IMG/VR virus record: IMGVR_UViG_3300006919_000392 | Location: 1 to 25,458 of that record | Length of the DNA: 25,458 bases | DNA from: a virus | Strand: one strand, 5' to 3' | In this document: positions 23,327 through 25,458 of the stretch, piece by piece | Layout of the letters: each line of letters starts with the position of its first letter | Numbering within the stretch: position 1 is the first letter of the stretch | The notes under the pieces: generated by a model | What the model was told of the DNA's origin: nothing | The model's database searches: none | What the model saw: the letters and a program-made list of their open reading frames with translations, nothing else | Program-made: the position numbers and the translations under genes

Positions 23327-25458
23327 ATGAGTATACCAGTAGATCAAAAAGTCGACCTGCTCTATAAACAGGCATTTGGCGTAACAAAAACAGACACGGA
23401 AGACAATAAAAGTCCGTCTAACGAATCTATTCCGAGTCCTCTTCTTATTCGTGGAGACACGATGTGGACACAAGCGGATCAGATTCCCGGCACTGCATCA
23501 GCAGTTGCAAATCTTGTTCAGGCATATACAGGATCAAATGCAGTAGAATGTACAGCAGATAATACAACAGTACCGATAGGTAGTGTTTACCCCACATGGA
23601 AAACTGATTTAACTTATTGGATTCCAGCAGAATTTGGCGCTACTTACCAAGTTCAAATTTGGGTAGATAGTTCAGGAGTTGCTGATCCTACAGCAACAGG
23701 TACACAAATCTTCGCCGCAGGCTCAGGTGGAACAGGTGAATGGTACTTTAACTATCAATCAGGTGTACTTAACTTTATTGGAGAAACAATTCCAACTGCA
23801 CTTACATCAGGCAAAGTTCTTTATGTAGTTGGTTATAGATACATTGGTTTAACAGGTGTTACAAACTTACCCGGCAACACAAATATTGGCGATCTAAACT
23901 TTGATGGTACTACAATATCAAGTACAACTACAGATGGCAATATTAATTTACAACCAGATGGCAATGGAGTAGTCACTTCAACAGCAAACATTATAGCACC
24001 TAATTTTATAGGTAACATTTCTGGTAACTTAACAATTTCTGCTCCTAATAAAGCAGTCATTTATAGTGCTAACGGTTCTGCTGTTGGTAGTAACGCATTT
24101 ACTTGGGACTATGTATCTAATATTCTAACATTAACAGGCAATGTAATATTAGATAATGCTGATTTAGGTAACTTAGCAACCGCTAATTACGTCAATGTTG
24201 CTAATGACACTAATGTTATAGGTAATGTTAGTGCAGGTAATTTAGTAGGCCCACTAGCGAACGGTAACAGCAATGTTTTAGTATACACAGACGGCAACAT
24301 CGGTATTACTGCTACAGGCAATGCAAACGTATTATTAATTACAGATACTGGCATTGTAGTTACTGGCACAGGAAATACTATTCAGTCAGGCGCCATTCTT
24401 GCTAATGGTACAGTAACAGCAAATGGTAATATCGACGGTGCGAATGCAAACATTTTAGGTAAAACTACGACAGGTAACTTAGTAACTGACACTATTACTG
24501 CTCCTACTGGAAATCTCACAATTAGTGCAGTAGGCACAAACGAAGATATCGTACTTGCACCCAGTGGTACAGGTAACGTAGACGTTACAAATCACAGAAT
24601 TACATCTCTTGCAACTCCAACAGCATCAACCGACGCCGCTACTAAGCAGTATGTTGATGATATTGCACAAGGATTACACGTACATGCACCTTGTATCGTA
24701 GCATCGACTGATACTCTTGCAACTATGTCAGGTGGTACTGTTGCTTATAATAACGGTTCGTCAGGTGTCGGCGCTACTTTAACAATTTCAGGATCTACTA
24801 TTACAGCAATTGACGGAATTACATTATCTTCAAGTGATAGAATTTTGATCAAAGATGAATCAAATCAAGCACATAATGGTATCTATGTTTATACAAGTTC
24901 AACCGTTCTAACAAGAGCAGATGATTTTGATACACCAACTGAAATGGCAGGTGGTGACTTTACATTCATTCAACAGGGTACATTATATAATGACACAGGC
25001 TGGGTAATGACCGACCCAGTCACAACTGTTGGTACAGATCCAGTTAATTGGGTACAGTTCTCAGGTGCTGGTACATTTACAGCAGGTCCAGGTCTTACAT
25101 TAAACGGCACAGAATTCTCAGTTAACGTAGATGAAATCACAACAACTATCACAGGTGGTAACGTTGTAGTTAAATCTGGCGCAGTATTTACAACACCAAA
25201 CATCGGCGCAGCCACTGGTACAAGTTTAGAAGTATCAGGTAACTTAACTGCTAATAATTTAAGCGTTTCAAATCTTGCTAATATTGACGGTAACTTAACA
25301 GTAGCCGCAAATATTGTAGCAAGTAATAATATTACAGCAAACGGAACTGTATTTGGTAATAATGCAAACATTACTAACTTATTAACAGTTCCAACTGCAA
25401 ACATTACTAATGTCAATGTTTCTACAAACATTATTAGTAACACAATCACAATCAACAC
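23327..25458 (+). CDS. Tail-fibre-type structural protein 3 (partial, 3' end missing)
   Basis: An open frame starts at ATG 23327, two bases after the previous stop, and continues without a stop to the window end (710 codons). It begins MSIPVDQKVDLLYKQAFGVT and then IPSPLLIRGDTMWTQADQIP, a non-repetitive N-terminal domain likely to attach to the virion. From about residue 190 it becomes Asn/Gly/Thr-rich strand repeats such as LTLTGNVILDNADLGNLATA. A conserved segment DAATKQYVDDIAQGLHVHAP near residue 440 is common in phage tail fibres. The ribosome site is poor, so translation is probably coupled to fibre gene 2. The C-terminal tip lies outside the window. Confidence 0.8.
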   Translation, partial: MSIPVDQKVDLLYKQAFGVTKTDTEDNKSPSNESIPSPLLIRGDTMWTQADQIPGTASAVANLVQAYTGSNAVECTADNTTVPIGSVYPTWKTDLTYWIPAEFGATYQVQIWVDSSGVADPTATGTQIFAAGSGGTGEWYFNYQSGVLNFIGETIPTALTSGKVLYVVGYRYIGLTGVTNLPGNTNIGDLNFDGTTISSTTTDGNINLQPDGNGVVTSTANIIAPNFIGNISGNLTISAPNKAVIYSANGSAVGSNAFTWDYVSNILTLTGNVILDNADLGNLATANYVNVANDTNVIGNVSAGNLVGPLANGNSNVLVYTDGNIGITATGNANVLLITDTGIVVTGTGNTIQSGAILANGTVTANGNIDGANANILGKTTTGNLVTDTITAPTGNLTISAVGTNEDIVLAPSGTGNVDVTNHRITSLATPTASTDAATKQYVDDIAQGLHVHAPCIVASTDTLATMSGGTVAYNNGSSGVGATLTISGSTITAIDGITLSSSDRILIKDESNQAHNGIYVYTSSTVLTRADDFDTPTEMAGGDFTFIQQGTLYNDTGWVMTDPVTTVGTDPVNWVQFSGAGTFTAGPGLTLNGTEFSVNVDEITTTITGGNVVVKSGAVFTTPNIGAATGTSLEVSGNLTANNLSVSNLANIDGNLTVAANIVASNNITANGTVFGNNANITNLLTVPTANITNVNVSTNIISNTITIN

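Noticed and set aside
24970-25458. Long minus-strand open frame at the window end
   Set aside because: It is the shadow of the repeat-rich plus-strand fibre gene 3; its hydrophobic Val/Leu/Thr composition is what the antisense of Asn/Gly/Thr codons gives, and it has no ribosome site.

Overview
The window looks like part of the genome of a marine T4-superfamily myovirus. The DNA is AT-rich, genes are tightly packed with ATGA-type overlaps, and the T4 core genes are recognisable from their motifs: late sigma factor gp55, recombination nuclease gp47/gp46, hub-assembly pair gp26/gp51, portal gp20, prohead protease gp21, scaffold gp22 and major capsid gp23. The style of the fibre proteins and of the extended gp55 resembles phages of marine alphaproteobacteria or cyanobacteria. 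I cannot name a host from this sequence alone. No rRNA, tRNA, CRISPR array, insertion sequence or host gene was seen.

Layout. (1) 1-149: the start of a minus-strand structural gene that leaves the window. (2) 337-5738, plus strand: gp55, gp47, gp46, a radical SAM/SPASM protein translationally coupled to gp46, and a PD-(D/E)XK nuclease of Holliday-junction-resolvase type. (3) 5739-6216: a gene-free stretch packed with perfect hairpins, best read as an unrecognised structured RNA. (4) 6217-7274, minus strand: gp26 and gp51 overlapping in the -1 frame, with a canonical T TTT TTC slippery site just before the gp26 stop, so a gp26-gp51 fusion is likely. (5) 7275-7383: an inverted repeat holding two face-to-face late-promoter motifs, serving gp26/gp51 on the left and a large tape-measure-like gene on the right. 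(6) 11172-17183: the head block gp20, a small basic protein, an acidic core protein, gp21, gp22 and gp23, closed by a strong terminator. (7) 17343-19121: three genes behind a sigma-70-like promoter (acidic unknown, small acidic unknown, sulfotransferase-like). (8) 19111-19473, minus strand: a degenerate HNH protein. (9) 19573-25458: three repeat-rich tail-fibre-type proteins, the last leaving the window.

How it fits together. gp55 would direct host RNA polymerase to late promoters. The motif CTAAATA or TATAAATA stands just upstream of many virion genes here (7384, 7274 minus, 11172, 13351, 19573, 21156). Sigma-70-like promoters stand before gp55 itself and before the 17343 gene. gp46/gp47 and the nuclease would serve recombination-dependent replication and DNA branch processing. 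gp20 to gp23 build and mature the prohead, gp26/gp51 and the tape-measure candidate build the tail, and the fibre genes bind the host. The most unusual items are the structured RNA, the frameshifted hub gene pair, the interlocked late promoters and the large insertion in gp55. Family assignments rest on motif recognition from memory; no database search was run.
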